The notes under the pieces were generated by a model, which worked only from the letters and a program-made list of their open reading frames with translations, was not told the origin of the DNA and searched no databases. From contig MU128965.1 of the NCBI GenBank assembly GCA_014904985.1, positions 214,791 through 278,790 on the forward strand: a DNA stretch of 64,000 bases, read 5' to 3'. Position 1 is the first letter of the stretch. Each line of letters starts with the position of its first letter. Of this stretch, positions 10,796 to 23,110 are shown one piece after another. The position numbers and the translations under genes are program-made. Source of the stretch: Hydnum rufescens UP504. Taxonomy: Eukaryota; Basidiomycota; Agaricomycetes; Cantharellales; Hydnaceae.

Positions 10796-11729
10796 CTAAT
10801 TACGCCTAGCAGCGCTATCTTTCTCATCCTTCTTCTTATCTTGAGCGGCCAAAGCCTTCTGCTTGGCCGCTTTGGCAGTGACGTTGGCCACCAGGCCAAG
10901 CGTGAAGCTCACCAAGTTGTACCATACCACCCAGTACTGCGTTCAACAGGCCGTTAGTCTCGACCTTGTGTGGGTCATATGAGGCCGAGACGTCCACTTA
11001 CTTCCATTGGGAGGAATCTTTGGGCAATGAGGACAGCGAAGGGTGAAGCGACCCAGGTTACCTGTGGATCGAATAATGCGGGAGTGGGGGTGAATGGAAT
11101 GATAAAGGCTTGCAAGTGAATGGGGAGTATCATTACCCTGAGAACTTTCAGAATGCGACTTGTGATGACTCGGAGCATAGCACTGGGGGTTTTGGCTCCA
11201 TCGATCACGGCCACCGAGGCGAGGTAGACTGCACGAAAACGCCATCAGGCATGTTGTAAGCAAGAGGACGAGACACTCAGAGAGAGGACGGCGCTCACCC
11301 GCTGTTTGGACCGGGGCCACGAGAACATTGTTCGCAATGAGGAAGAGGATCTTGTACAGAGGCGTGTCCTTGCCTTCGAACGCCTTTTGCAAGGCGCTGA
11401 CCAGGACATGGCTCAGTGGGCCGCCGACTAAGAAGCCATAGATCGCAAGCTTGAAAGCTCGGAGGTCAATCTTGGCAGCGCTAAGAGCGCGAGTATAAAC
11501 TGGGGAGGCTTTTCCAGAGCGTAATTGGACGCCAGCTAGGTGGTTGGCCAGTACTTCCTGCACGAACAAGAGAGAGCCTGTGCGTCCAACGAAGATTGAA
11601 TGAATGAACCCCCAACACTGAAGGTGGAATCATGAGCACACCGGATGTGACAGCTTTAGTGTAGATAGGCCTAGCGGCCAAGGAGGCGAGGTAGCTGGCG
11701 AGCAGGGGGGGGATGTTCTTCTGGCTCAT
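10796..11729 (-). CDS. Mpv17/PMP22 family membrane protein
   Basis: Exons on the minus strand give about 225 residues starting MSQKNIPPLLASYLASLAAR and ending KDEKDSAARRN. Family hallmarks are RPIYTKAVTSG near the start, GFLVGGPLSHVLVSALQKAF in the middle, and TWVASPFAVLIAQRFLPMEYWVVWYNLV near the end, split by an intron. The Mpv17/PMP22/Sym1 family has four membrane helices in the mitochondrial inner or peroxisomal membrane. The lysine- and alanine-rich tail is typical of peroxisome-like fungal members, but the location is not certain. It converges with YHM2 (about 215 bp apart). The start is the internal ATG at 11729, since the longer frame adds an unrelated leader. Confidence 0.82.
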
Positions 11730-12689
11730 GGTGGCGACAAGGAGATTCCCACTGACCTCGATCGGTAATTGTACAAACCCGAAACATAAGCTGGTTCCGA
11801 GATGCGTGGGAAATTTTTCACACCGGACCCCGGTTAGCACGAGTGTTTTTCAAGCGGCTCACTAGTACTGTTGCACGCGGAAGGGGACACTGGAAAGGCT
11901 TTGACCTGGCGGCGCTCGTCTTCCGTAACAGACACTTGTGGCATTAAACTTCCCATATTTCGACAGAATCTTGGGGTTGGTCTGCCACAAGATCGCGCTT
12001 GCGATACAGGAGCTCTTGCCTTGCCACCACTTACAGTTCCTCCCGAGGCAACGGCCAGCTTCGCCAATAATGAATTGTGACAGTTGTTCGAAGCATTAGT
12101 TCAAGGGCACTTTCTCTTGATTTTAGCAACTTGGAACGACACCCCCCAGTAACTTTGACCACCTCAACCGACATGGGCCCCTCTCACAGGTATCTCACCA
12201 CACCGTCGCGCGATTTGGCCCCCGGAGATCCTGCCGGGCTTCCATTCTATGTTTTACTATAGGGGCCTGGCTCCACCGGCCGCACAAGTAGATTCGTTCC
12301 TGTTGCAGATGGCGACTGACCAAGGTGAAATATCTTTCAGATCAGTCTGAAATTGGATCCATGGTATGTCCTTCTACAAGGGGGTAATGGAAAACAACCA
12401 GGAAATGATATTGTGATGACGATCCAGCGAGGTTGCGCTGTATGCTGCATGATTTTTTTTCTGGTTCCCTGCACTTTCCCTTCAAATGTATCAACCTCCT
12501 TGTTCAGAAACCATGCATTCAAGATGCCACTATTGGGGAGCCACTAAAGTATGTACATTATCCAATCAAGCACTGCACTGACCGTGGGCAGCATCAATTT
12601 CACCCATATCGTGTGGGGTACACTCTGTCAATGAGGGTAGTGGCTCCGCGAACAAGGGGAATAGCTGTGCTAAGGAGCGTCGTGGGAAA
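11730..12689. other. Intergenic, no gene seen
   Basis: Only short overlapping frames on both strands are present, without recognisable domains or splice-consistent extensions. The right part probably contains the promoter of the Mpv17-like gene at its left edge and decayed sequence next to the NACHT fragment at its right edge. Confidence 0.5.
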
Positions 12690-13690
12690 GCTTCTGTAGC
12701 AAGACGATGATCGAGACTGCCAATTGAAACGCCTCGTCTCTACGGGGAGCATCAGTGAGGGAGAGATCGAGCGCGGTCATGAAAAGCTTGTCTAGGTGCA
12801 TAGGTGGGTGGTCCTGTTGCGCTCTGAGCATAATTAAGGAGGTCCAGCGCGACACAAGGATCTTTGACATCATCAGCGGCAAGGAAATGGATGAACATGG
12901 CCGCACGACAGAAGAACTTTCCCGACTTCTCCATTAGCGGATTTACCTCATGTCTCGGTGCCCAATTAGCATCTGTAGAGAGAGACCAAGCTTGAGAGGA
13001 ATCTTGGCCAATTCAGTCTCGGGGGGGTAGTAAGGGCGGATATCTTGCTGAATGGTGGAGGTTTCAATATCACGAAGAACCGTCTCTGCTTGGTTCAAAT
13101 GCTTGTCGAACGCCGAGGATATATGAGGTTCCGGTCGGCTCCTGATTAGGATACAGAGGAAGGGGTACTTGGCTAGCAAACGGAAGTCATAAAATTTATG
13201 CCGCCCCATTGCATTCATGAGAGCATCAAGGATGATAAGCACCTGCCACCGATTCGGATCGACCTTGAGAAGAGGCTCTAAGATCAATCCCTGAGGCTGA
13301 GGTAGTAGTTTCTTCTTCTCGAGTGTCGGATCGTTCTGCAGGGCTCCCAGAAGAACCTCCTTGAATGTGGCGTATGGACTGCCTTCATCCCTTTGCATCT
13401 TTTAACCATGACTGGATACTGGCCAACACAGTGACGCGACTGCCCTTGAGACATGGCGACAAGGCACGTATACGGCCAGAATCGCGACTCGCACACTCTG
13501 CTCGAGGAAGGGACCTCAGGAGGTCAGGAATGGAAGAGCCCCTTCCGTCTGGAGAACCATAGTATGGGCAAGGAATCCGGAGAAGGGATGGGGGAGAGGT
13601 GTTACTCACGAACGTGAGTGACGTGGACATCCTCATCCCGACCCGATTCCTTCCGCGACGCCAGCACCTCAACGGCCCGTAGCTGAGGAG
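12690..13690 (-). pseudogene. Decayed NACHT fragment
   Basis: Read on the minus strand this matches the NACHT core of the island at 23-48 kb. It begins with the glycine-rich exon remnant near 13670, then SLPRAECASRDSGR, GLILEPLLKVDPNR and VLIILDAL (Walker B, here followed by MNA instead of DEC), then SRPEPHISSAFDKHLNQAET, and fades out near 12690. The Walker A segment is missing or unrecognisable: the sequence jumps from WLKDAKG to a segment matching the region after it. Several frameshifts are present. There is no trace of the linker exon or WD40 repeats. It is a dispersed, orientation-flipped relic about 10 kb from the cluster. Confidence 0.8.
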
Positions 13691-14545
13691 ATATAAGTGT
13701 AGATAAGATAAGGAATCGAGACACTATAGTAATGGTTTCATGAAGAGACAGTATGTTGTCATCAACACAGTTTTGAGGAACATGTCAATGAGACAACGAT
13801 AGCATCTACCTTTGCAGAGACTATTCCCCCCCGCGAGGCATGCGCGCCGGCCCGATCCCAACCCCAAACAATATGTTGGCCGTTGGCAGAATAACTTCAA
13901 TAAGTTCGCAGTCGAGTCCGATCGACCCCGGCTTCAGTACCGAGAGAGTATCGGAGGTAACGGTTGACTCGGACAATCCGGCACTTTATCGGCACTTGCA
14001 TTTTTGCCCGCATCAGTGCTCTATCGCCTACAAACCCCTATACTTACCGCACATACGTTGTGTAGTTTCTCTGCTGATTTGCACCCCCCACACTAGCGTA
14101 ATTCCAACACAATATCGAGCACGGCTATATTAATGTTGGCATCTTTTGTGAAGTTGAAATTTCCAAGCGTCGAGCGTCTCCGGATGCTAAGACGGCGGAT
14201 GCTTCCGGTTTCCCACCACCTACCCACTTCAAAAATTGGGACTTGACCTGCCACTTTGTCTTATATCATGGAGAGAATCAAAGCAGGAGGGAAATACCCC
14301 TGGCGTTCACTTGTGCATTTCCAACTGGACTAGAGTTTCTAACATGGGCAGAACTAAGCAAAACTGGCACCTGTGGGGGCTAATGCGTTCCTATCCAGAC
14401 CAGCCGAGACACTCGAGTTATGAAGCTGTCTGATGGTTGGGTGGAAACCCAATCCCCGTTTCCTCTTTATAGCTTCACCCTGATGTATATTCTAGCTCCT
14501 TTGCATGACCCCTCAATCCGTCGAGATACTCAGTCAATACCAGTG
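13691..14545. other. Intergenic, no gene seen
   Basis: No coding signature, RNA gene or mobile element was recognised. The right end should contain the promoter of the alginate-lyase-domain gene. Confidence 0.5.
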
Positions 14546-16709
14546 ATGCGTTCCCATTCATCTGTCACCTGTTTCACCCTAGTATTGGGCTTGGCTGCCG
14601 GTCAGTTGAATATTTTGATGGATCGTCAACCAGTACACCTCATCGAACTCGATATCTCTATTAGCTGATCCGACTGACTGGGTCAATCCCGCATACGTTG
14701 TTTCTAACTCTCGGGGCCCAGCCGATACCTCGGCTGCGCAACGCCAGATAGTCGCTGCCGCTGGTTGGACCGCTAAAAAAGGACCTTGGAGTTGGTCATC
14801 GGTACAACTTGCTGCAAGATGTTCGTCTGACAATTCCTTTTTAGGTGTAATGAACGGTTCGATTGTCCCTCCCAGTGGGAATTTGCATGATTATCTGAGT
14901 TGGGCACCATAGTGAGCTGATTGTTCTGGTTTCTCGGTTATCTACTACTGACATTTTCCCAAGCCAATGGCCGGACTGCAAGTGGTGTCCACCCAAGAAT
15001 GCAAAGCGCAAACACTTCCCTGATTCAAGCGCTGATGGCCCTGGGCATCCTGTTCCACGGGCCCTTGGTACCCCCATTATTTATGACTCTGATCTCCCAC
15101 CAACTGCGCCCTTACCGCTTATTGTTGCAGCCACACCTGCGATTCCCACTATCCCAGGTATCTCAAACCCATTGTCTCAACAAGCCCCAGTATCGTCTAC
15201 TGCACCGCCTATCGCTTCCGAGACTATCAATGGTGCGAAAGCGCCAGTCCGCAGCAGTTCTACGCGCAAGTCATCTGCTGCCCCTTCGGCCACTTGCACT
15301 CCTTCACCAACTCGAAGTTTGGCCCCTAGTGCTAGTATGTTCACGTCGTCCGCCTATTCTCTTCCGGTTTGCTCATACGCCTTTCACTAGCATGGACAAC
15401 CTGTCCCTACGTCACCAGGGACGGACAGCGTAATCCGGATGTCTCTCTTCCTCAGGATTCCCCATCAATCGTTGCCATGGCCCAGAGTGTGCTGTATAAC
15501 TCTGTTGCGTATGCCCTTTCCGCTTCATCTAGCTTCTCCCAGATGGCCGCCGGTATCATCGACACATGGTTTCTCAACTCTGCTACTGCAATGAATCCTC
15601 AAATGAAATATGGTCAGGTGGTTCGTGGCCCTGGAACACAGACGGGATCCTTCATGGGAATACTTGATGCTCGAGGCTTCGTACAAGTGTTCAATGGCAT
15701 CGCGATCTTGAAGCTCGCTCACAGTCCCGACTGGACAACCGGCAGAGAGACTGCCCTGCAACGTTGGGTCTCTCTTTACGATAATTGGCTCGTGAATAGT
15801 GATCTCGGCCGCAAGTCTTCTAGCTCGCCCAAGTACGTTGGTTTCATCTTTCGTGAGACGAAATTTGATGGGCATGCGTTTGGCCAGTAACCACGGAACG
15901 TTCTGGATGAATCAAATGGTTGTTCTCAAGATGTATGAGAACGATCTGTCGGGTGCACGTGCAGCTGTTAAGTATTACTTCACGCACCAGTTCCTTGATC
16001 AGATCGTTGCCAGTGGCGAACAACCTTTTGAAGCTGTGCGTACTCGACCATTCCATTACCGTTGCTTCAATCTCCAAGCCATGATCGTAAGTTGCTGGTT
16101 TACGTTACACAGTATTGCGACTGTTCGGCTCCAATCTCATTTTTTGGTATCACGTAGATAAATGCTAAACTTGCAGATCAACTAGGTCTGAATATGTGGG
16201 TCGCAAAGTCTCGATACGGCGCGACAATTCAGACAGCCACCAATTTTCTGATGGCGACGAATCCAGGGAGCGAAGACGTAACCGAGCTCTATCCACACGT
16301 GGCCTCTGTCGCCGCGGCGTACGGAGATCCTACCGGAAAGTATCTCGCGTTCTTGCAACAGGGGGACCCGAATTATGCCTCGAATCCATACTGGTTCTAT
16401 AGCCAACCTGCTGCTCTCCGGGGGGCTTCCGCTAAGAATCAGCAGAAGCGAAGCGATTTTCCGACCGGAGGGGTCAAAGAGCGGAGGATCCCTACTGAGT
16501 ACGCCGTCATGAAACCCGCAATTTTTGCACAGAGTGATGTGGTCGAGTTGGATGAAGGTGTTTTTGCGACGTGGGACGATCTCAAGCCATATTATAATCA
16601 TACTGGTCAACCGACCATTGGGACTCGGCGTCGGCGTGACGGACACGTGTTGCCCGAGTCATTGGGTAGGACGGAGGGTCCAGCGCGTGTGCTTGAATGG
16701 AATTCGTAG
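14546..16709 (+). CDS. Secreted alginate-lyase-domain polysaccharide lyase
   Basis: The protein opens with a signal peptide (MRSHSSVTCFTLVLGLAAG). The alginate lyase fold (Pfam Alginate_lyase type) then follows: LHDYLSWAPYQWPDCKWC, CPYVTRDGQRNPDVS, MAQSVLYNSVAYALS, a NNHGTFWMNQ motif formed across an intron, and GEQPFEAVRTRPFHYRCFNL. In this family the Asn-His-Gly segment and the Arg-Pro-His-Tyr segment contribute to the active site that cleaves uronic-acid polysaccharides by beta-elimination. About seven exons all splice in frame. A Pro/Ser/Thr-rich insertion of about 75 residues (from about 15090 to 15335) interrupts the domain before CPYVTRDGQ. The likely role is extracellular degradation of uronans or of the fungus's own wall; the substrate is not deducible. 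Confidence 0.82.
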
Positions 16710-16963
16710 CAGTGCCCAATAAATGTGCAGCATCGATTAGCTATAGGGCGAGACAGCATTTCTATACCAAGGATACATCGATAGTCCTGCAGAACCCATG
16801 CTTGAACATGGTCCACCCTGTATTCCTTTTTTTCTTTTTTTCTCAAAATTGCAAGCTTAATTAGCGGCAAATATTGTTTTGCTTCCGTCGGCAGCTTGCT
16901 TTATTCTCCTCCTGCGACCAGCAACGTACAAGGAAACCTTTGACAGTGTAGACTTTGCGTACG

Positions 16964-18048
16964 ATGGCGGACACTGGTGATGCTTCGGGCTCTACGGATA
17001 AACCTATACAAGTGAAACTGGTTTTACTTGGTGAGGCTTGTCCCGCTCATTACGTGCCTCGCCCACATTTGCGTTCCATATCGCTAGATGTTCGATCTGG
17101 CGTACACCCCGTACATAAGCTGACTCGTTGGTCCTCGTAGGCGAAGCTTCTGTTGGCAAATCTTCCATAGTCATGCGATTTGTACGCCTTCATTTTTTAC
17201 CCTTTCTGTCATTACATCACACCGAAAACCTCGTTATTAACGAGTTGGGAAATGCCTCCCCTCCTTATAGGTTAACAACGAGTTTCACGATAATAAAGAC
17301 CCTACGATTGGTGCGGCGTTCTTGACTCAGAAATGTCGGTTCGAGGATCGAGTGCTTCGTTACGAGATCTGGGATACAGCCGGGCAGGAGCGCTTCCACT
17401 CCCTTGCCCCTATGTACTATCGTAATGCGCAGGCCGCGGTTGTCGTTTACGATATTACAAAGGCCTCGAGTCTGGACAAGGCCAAGTCCTGGGTAAAGGA
17501 GCTGCAGCGTCAAGCGAATCCTAACATCGTCATCGCTCTCGCCGGGAACAAGCTTGATCTCGTCAAACCCGCATCTTCTAGCGGGGATGATTCCGAGCCA
17601 TCCACACCCCCAGCGACGCCGCATGAATCTGAGGATGAGGCGGATGATGCTACTGCGACCCCTGGTGAGAACCCTGCATCACCGGGCGTGAAAGCCTCAG
17701 ACAGGTGCCCAAAGAAGAAGCTCAAGCATATGCATCTGAGGCTGGGCTGCTGTTCTTTGAGACGAGTGCGAAGTCGGGAGAGGGTATCCTCGAAGTATTT
17801 ACGGAAATAGGTACGCTTTTTTTCTCTCATTCATACAACCCCCTTCTCTTCCTGTCCTGCCGTCGCTGTTGAAAGGATTCAGTACTGAGCCTTAGGGTCA
17901 TACAGCTAAGAAGATTCCAATCGAGCATATTTTGTCGTCTACGCGGACAGGGTCACGCGGTGGTGCTGCGGCAGGAGGGAGACCTGCTGACGGTGCTGTG
18001 AACCTTGAGGCAGGAGGAGCGAGGGGTAAGGATGCGTGCAATTGCTAG
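16964..18048 (+). CDS. Rab5-family small GTPase (Vps21/Ypt5 type), frameshifted
   Basis: The protein has all Rab G-motifs: [14 protein letters not shown] (P-loop), DPTIGAAF (switch I with the Rab5-type AAF), [20 protein letters not shown] (switch II), GNKLDL and ETSAKSGEG. It ends in a CNC prenylation tail (KDACNC). Rab5 controls early endosome fusion at the endosome membrane. Between NKLDLV and RQVPKEEA is an acidic Ser/Thr/Glu-rich insert of about 45 residues; comparable inserts occur in fungal Rab5 proteins. Exon starts are near 16964, 17140, 17272 and 17905, with further short introns. The frame before the insert end (GVKASDR) and the frame of [15 protein letters not shown] differ by one base near 17700, and no plausible intron explains this. 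An essential gene is unlikely to be dead, so a sequence error is likely. Confidence 0.85.
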
Positions 18049-18553
18049 AATTGAATATTTCAAGCAATTGAATGTTTCAAGCCCTGCCCGGTGCAGTCGG
18101 GTTTACTGTCCTCTCGCTCCCCAATAATCATATCGAGATCAAGTTTTGCCGCTCCGCCGACATCCCTCTATCTTTTTGCACCCTTACTCTTTACTTTCCC
18201 TCGCTCTGCCCTGTATTTTCATTTGATAATTCCACACCTTGCCGGGGCCCGCGTTTTGTACTAGGCAAATGATCCCGATCGATTGGACATGCTACAAACA
18301 CATGTACTGTCCTCGACTGTCTACGTGCTGTTTGCAAAGAAACAACCTTATCTGCAATCTTCTTCCAAAGTCCTCGTTTCCACAAACATGTGCTAGTCGA
18401 CTTCTCGCTCGCGATCGGTCCGTGGCCGGTACACGTCTTTGTGTGTCAATATATCTTCCGGGCTTCAGCAAGTCACTTTAAAATCATGGCACTCAGCCAA
18501 CGTTATTGTGTTATTTTCCCCTCATTTACACAATTGAAGAGCAAGGACGTCGA
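18049..18553. other. Intergenic, no gene seen
   Basis: This holds the 3' end region of the Rab5 gene and the upstream region of the next gene. No feature was recognised. Confidence 0.5.
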
Positions 18554-19254
18554 ATGATGCCAATTGGCGAGCAGTACTACGTGCGAGTCGACAGCGACGC
18601 TCAGAGTCTTCGCGACTGGCGGAAACACACGTCGCTACCAACGCATCCTAATCAATTGTCTCCAGACGATCTCTACGTCGCGAGCCGACACGTATTGATG
18701 GGGGCGAGAGCACGACTACTTTCGCGGGGATGGAGAGAGGTTGGAACCCGATGGGGAGAACTATGGTGTCTGGCGCCACCCGGGTCGCCATTAGAGGTGC
18801 TGGAGGAAGAAGCAGTCGAGGGCGAAGGAGTCGCAGGCTCATCAACACACGCGAAAAACCCAGCTGCACCAAGCCCAGACGTTGTATTCGCGGTTCCCTC
18901 TGATCTACGTTCGATGGCGACGTACGGGTGGCGATGGGCGTCGATATTCACGGACCAGCGCTTACTGCAGGCGCGGATGGATGCCGTCCACGGCTTGGTG
19001 CTACACTCGAGCGCCGATCCTGTGTTGGTGGACGTGATTTATCTGATGCAACTGTGCCTACCTGGGTGATTACGGTTGTGAAGGAGCGACACGACCCGAG
19101 GGTGTTTTCGACGAGAGAGAGCCGTCCATTCCCACCGCTGGCCTGGATGATGGGGCAAGCAAGTACGCTCCAGCCCATATTTGGATATGTGTACTGGTCC
19201 GTCCTCGCTATGCGCTCGCGGGACGTTCTCTCGCGTATCGATTTTTTGGATTAA
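18554..19254 (+). CDS. Unidentified protein with one frameshift
   Basis: A coding-like frame begins at the tandem ATGs at 18551-18554 (MPIGEQYYVRVDSDAQSLRD) and runs through LSPDDLYVASRHVLMGARAR, WGELWCLAPPGSP and YGWRWASIFTDQRLLQARMD to about 19035. There the frame stops shortly after (LMQLCLPG), but the next frame continues seamlessly with DATVPTWVITVVKERHDPR, to a stop at 19254. A single missing base near 19040 explains this. I recognise no domain. It is rich in Trp and Arg, has no signal peptide and no membrane helix. No introns are evident. It could be a lineage-specific basidiomycete protein. Confidence 0.5.
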
Positions 19255-19472
19255 GCGGAGGTCTGGTTGACCCGAGGGAAATTCCACAGGACGTGAAGAG
19301 GAACCACCCTAGAATTTTCCCAGAATGCCACCGGTCCTGCCTCCGACTTGACAACGGTGAAGAGGAAAGCTGTAACGACCTTGGCTTTTTAGTATAGTAC
19401 GAACGGAAACAGATTGTTGATTCCCACGCGGCGGACAGCCTCCGCATCCAAAGTCTGGAGAATTCATCTAAC

Positions 19473-21756
19473 ATGGCCGAAAATGGGGTAGCTCCCCCAC
19501 TATACTCTCAGCACCAGGATGAGCCTTCTGGAGTTCAAATTCTTGTAACACCAGCGAACAATGCTGCAGATTTCCAGGTGGGTTACCTCGGTGCAGACGA
19601 CCACGCGTCCATCGAGGGCGAGGTGCAGATCAAGGCGGTGTCTGGGACAGAGTGTAAGTGAATATATTCTCATGGATGCGAGGCAATCCACCAATGCTAT
19701 CGTAGCACAATTGTTCTGAGCACGGTCGAGAGCATCGACTCTCATGTCATTGAGCTCGCTACATCCGAAGTACTACTCTTCTCCAGTCCATCGCAGGCAA
19801 CTTCTTCCCAGACTGTTCCTTCGTCACCCCTTCTTCCCTTCCATTCTCTATACTGCTTACTCCCGATCTTCCCCAATCTGTGGTCACACCCACCTCATCT
19901 ATCTCGCATACCCTCATAGCTAATTTGTACCCCGAGGCGGTTCTGGTCTGTTTCTAAATCTGTCCCAGTACACATTTCTCGCTATACTCTGCATCGGCCT
20001 CATCTTCGGATCTTAGCATCGACCCTATCGAGGTGACAATAGAGTCACCCATCCACATGGCGGTGCAGATTCCCCGCGCGATCTATCGTGTTCATGAACC
20101 GATTCCATTATACATCACCATCCCCCCTCCAGACAGGTCCCTGTTGGAGTCTGGTCTCAGGCTGCGCAATCTGAAAGCCGAGCTTGTGCGCGAGATTCGG
20201 CTCGGCGACGTGAACGCAACATCCATTGAAGGGGACGTCACCCCTCCGTTCGAATCCACCTCGGCCGTGTACCCCCAGAAAAATCAGCCTCTCCCTACGC
20301 AGGAGCCCCGCATACATCTGTGTTAACGCGAACTGGCGCGGCCTGCCGATTTCATTCTACGAGACCCGTTCAAATACGTCTCGTGCTCCATCCTTCCGAG
20401 TCTGAGAACGGAGATGCCTCCCTCTCTACTGGAAGCATCACACAGGCAACCCTACTGCACCACGTATCCTTTCACGTGCAGTGTCAAGTGGCCTTCACCT
20501 TATCCGGCACGCAGTCCTCTTCAACGGCCTCTGTTTCCATCCCTCTCGTTCTCTTGCCGCCTCTTGCCCCAGCTCCGAACGGGGATATTGATGAAGAGAT
20601 AGACATTGCGTATCACAAGAAGCACGACGCACCTCCCGTGAAGACCACCAGGCAGGATGACTATGACATTGGAGAAGGCACAAGTCGTCCCCAGCATTCG
20701 ACGAACATGTAGGGACCACGGATGTACACTCTTCTGCCCTGCACTCTCCTCCCCCGCCTTTCTTTGAATCAAATAGCTTCCTGGCTAGTCCATCTGTCTC
20801 CGCTCCTCCATTTTTTGATGATTCTAGGGATGAAATCCAAATTCCACCCCATAATGTGGATGCTCAACTTCCCCCCCCTTCCTTTGATGCTGGACATCCG
20901 AATGGGCGGGTCGATGAAGTTCACGATGGCCACGTGGATAATCCCATCCCTTCTAGCCTAGCAGAAAGTGGCTCTCACTTGCCTTCGTTCATCGAATCTG
21001 AGTCTGAAGCACGGGCCGCTGGTTCAGAGACGAACCCGCCTTTCCCATACTGGGTACCAGACTCTCGAAGTGATCAGGAGGAATTTCGTTTGCGGGAGAG
21101 GCGAGCTGTTTGGTTTCGCAGCCTCACAACAGTACGATGGTATCTCTCACTCGTTGTTTCAGTCCGCTAACTCTGCGGGTGGCTCGGCACATATGGGCGC
21201 CGCGGTGCCTGGGGCCAGTTCACACGTCACGTCGTTACCACTCAACATGATTGACTCCCTCCGATTAAGCAACGATCCTGGCGTCGTGACGACGGGTCTT
21301 GCTCAACTGATCGATGAAGCCCGCGATGATGTTGGTCAACTCACCTCTGGTACCATCAACGTTGATAGCGCAAATCAAGACATCTCACCACCTCCCCCAC
21401 CTGCGATGGATGATCCATCAGATCCGCCCCCCGCAATAGATGAGGGAATTCACGCATTATCTGAAATCGAACGTGACAGACGGGAGAGGGCCATTGTCGA
21501 AGCAGCCGTCGCTGGTGGTAATGGGGGCGTGCATGCACTTTCTGCTGGGCGAGGAGACGCACCGCCGCCTCTAACCCCCCCTCCTCGACTTCTGGAAACG
21601 GGAACTATGGGTGTGGGCGTAGTGGGCGTGCCGCTCCCCCTGGCTTCTCAGGGTTCCGGAGAGGAAGGTGGAAGACCGCCGCCGTATTTGGGCGTCAGTC
21701 AGCCAGTTTCCAGCCCTGCAGCCCCTGGACCTCCGCCTTATATCGATGACCTGTAA
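19473..21756 (+). CDS. Arrestin-like adaptor with PPxY motifs (several frameshifts)
   Basis: The first exon (MAENGVAPPLYSQHQDEPSG) is followed, after an intron near 19655, by beta-rich segments typical of arrestin N and C domains: IEVTIESPIHMAVQIPRAIY, VHEPIPLYITIPPPDRS, LVREIRLGDV and TGAACRFHSTRPVQIRLVLH. A long disordered Pro/Ser tail ends GPPPYIDDL. Three PPxY motifs are visible (APPLYS near the N-terminus, RPPPYLG and GPPPYID at the C-terminus), the hallmark of arrestin-related trafficking adaptors that recruit Rsp5/NEDD4-type ubiquitin ligases to membrane transporters. Frame changes of one base are needed near 19840, 19985, 20315, 20700 and 21105. The downstream coding frames remain convincing over hundreds of bases. 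Confidence 0.7.
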
Positions 21757-22139
21757 ACATTGGCTATGGTCTGTTGTGGCCTAGAGAGTTCCTTGTTTCC
21801 CTCTTTGATCTTGCTCGTTTCCTCTTTTTCTCGGGTTCAATTCCAACAAGACAACAGAGAGGGGGGACCTCAAGGATAGGCAATGTGCATTTCGATACCG
21901 TGTTGTACGCTAGGTTGTTGTTGTTCGACGCATCTATTCGTACACATTGCAAATCCTGTTTTTCATACTGTATCCCGAGAACCAAGACAGAAAAACGCAA
22001 AGAGAAGGCATGTGAAGATCTAGCCTACGTGTAACGTATGTAACACGGGGAGGTAGTGTTCCCTGGGGCGCCAGCACGATATAAGCCAAAGGAGGTGGAT
22101 TGTTCCTCGCATGGCAGATGACGATTTCAAGAAAACGAG
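21757..22139. other. Intergenic, no gene seen
   Basis: Downstream of the arrestin-like gene. Short frames only, no signature. Confidence 0.5.
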
Positions 22140-23095
22140 GCATGGTCTGAATGAATTCTCCGGGGCGCACCCCTCGCCTTCGTGGGTGATTCTAGGTCGC
22201 GGCAGACCCAGAGTAAGAGTGAATGACCCTCAGACTGCTTCGAGGGTTTAATAGACAGTGAACAATAGCAATCGGCGCCAGTAGCAGGAAATTGATACAT
22301 CTCCCTCCGCACAGGCTTCACAGTTCTTTCCCAGTCGAGCAGAACAAACTGTAGATCAGAAGAATGATACCGCAGGCCATGATTAGGTGAGGCAGAGTGA
22401 CAAGAGGAGTCACTGCTGCTGTTCTTATTGTTAGGGACGGTCCCACCAGAGAAATCGAGGACGGGGCCAGCCAGTAAGGAATTCTCCCGAAATCCAGATT
22501 AAATATTGGTCAAGGGTGGATCATTGAGATTGGAAAGAATTTCACGGAAGTTGGGGAGTAGGCGCGCGAGATCGGGATGGAAAGCAGAGGATTTTCCGAA
22601 GAGCAGTGCACAGTAATTGGTCACAGGGTCCTATCACCTAGGATCCGAGCCTTTCCTTAAGGTTGGTTACAAAAGATAGAAGGAGACACTGTTGAGCAGG
22701 TCCGGAGTGGAAGAGAGCTAGCCAGTCTGCTCCGAGCAGATGTTCGTTTCGTTCTTGAGGGAAACCAGCTTGTAGAAGATTGTTGGAGAAGCGGATGAGT
22801 GAAAAAGTAAGCTCCAGACTCCACCAATGGGTGGAAAATGTACACTGCCTCGGGCCCTCCAAAATCGCCTGGAATGCTTAGTGAGGTTGGTCAAGATCTG
22901 AAAAGTGATTGAAGGTGAGCCATGAGACGAAAATCAGTAGGAATACAGACGGAAAAAGATTTCGTTCCCCCAACGTATTGGATAGGGCTTGCTCGTGACC
23001 AGAAAGGTACTGGAATTAGATAATCAATCGGTACTCACCGCATTCAGTCTGTCCCCGCCGTCTCCCCGGTAACAAACAGATCGAGGAAGACGAAA
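22140..23095 (+). repeat. Duplicated NACHT 5'-flank repeat, copy 1
   Basis: This stretch is similar over most of its length to 43380-44095, and its last part to 28270-28447; each copy sits directly upstream of a NACHT first exon. Shared landmarks are AGACAGTGAACAATAGC (22252, 43480), TTGATACATCTCCCTCCGCA (22291, 43519) and GGCCATGATTAGGTGAGG (22376, 43599). A truncated version begins at 37790 and runs into the assembly gap. The shared flanks show that whole gene units, including upstream DNA, were duplicated. No protein is confidently encoded. Confidence 0.75.
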
Positions 23096-23110
23096 TCTCA
23101 CCGGTCACTC

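Noticed and set aside
17666..17701. Intron explanation for the Rab5 frameshift
   Set aside because: The candidate is 36 nt long and does not restore the QVPKEEA frame.
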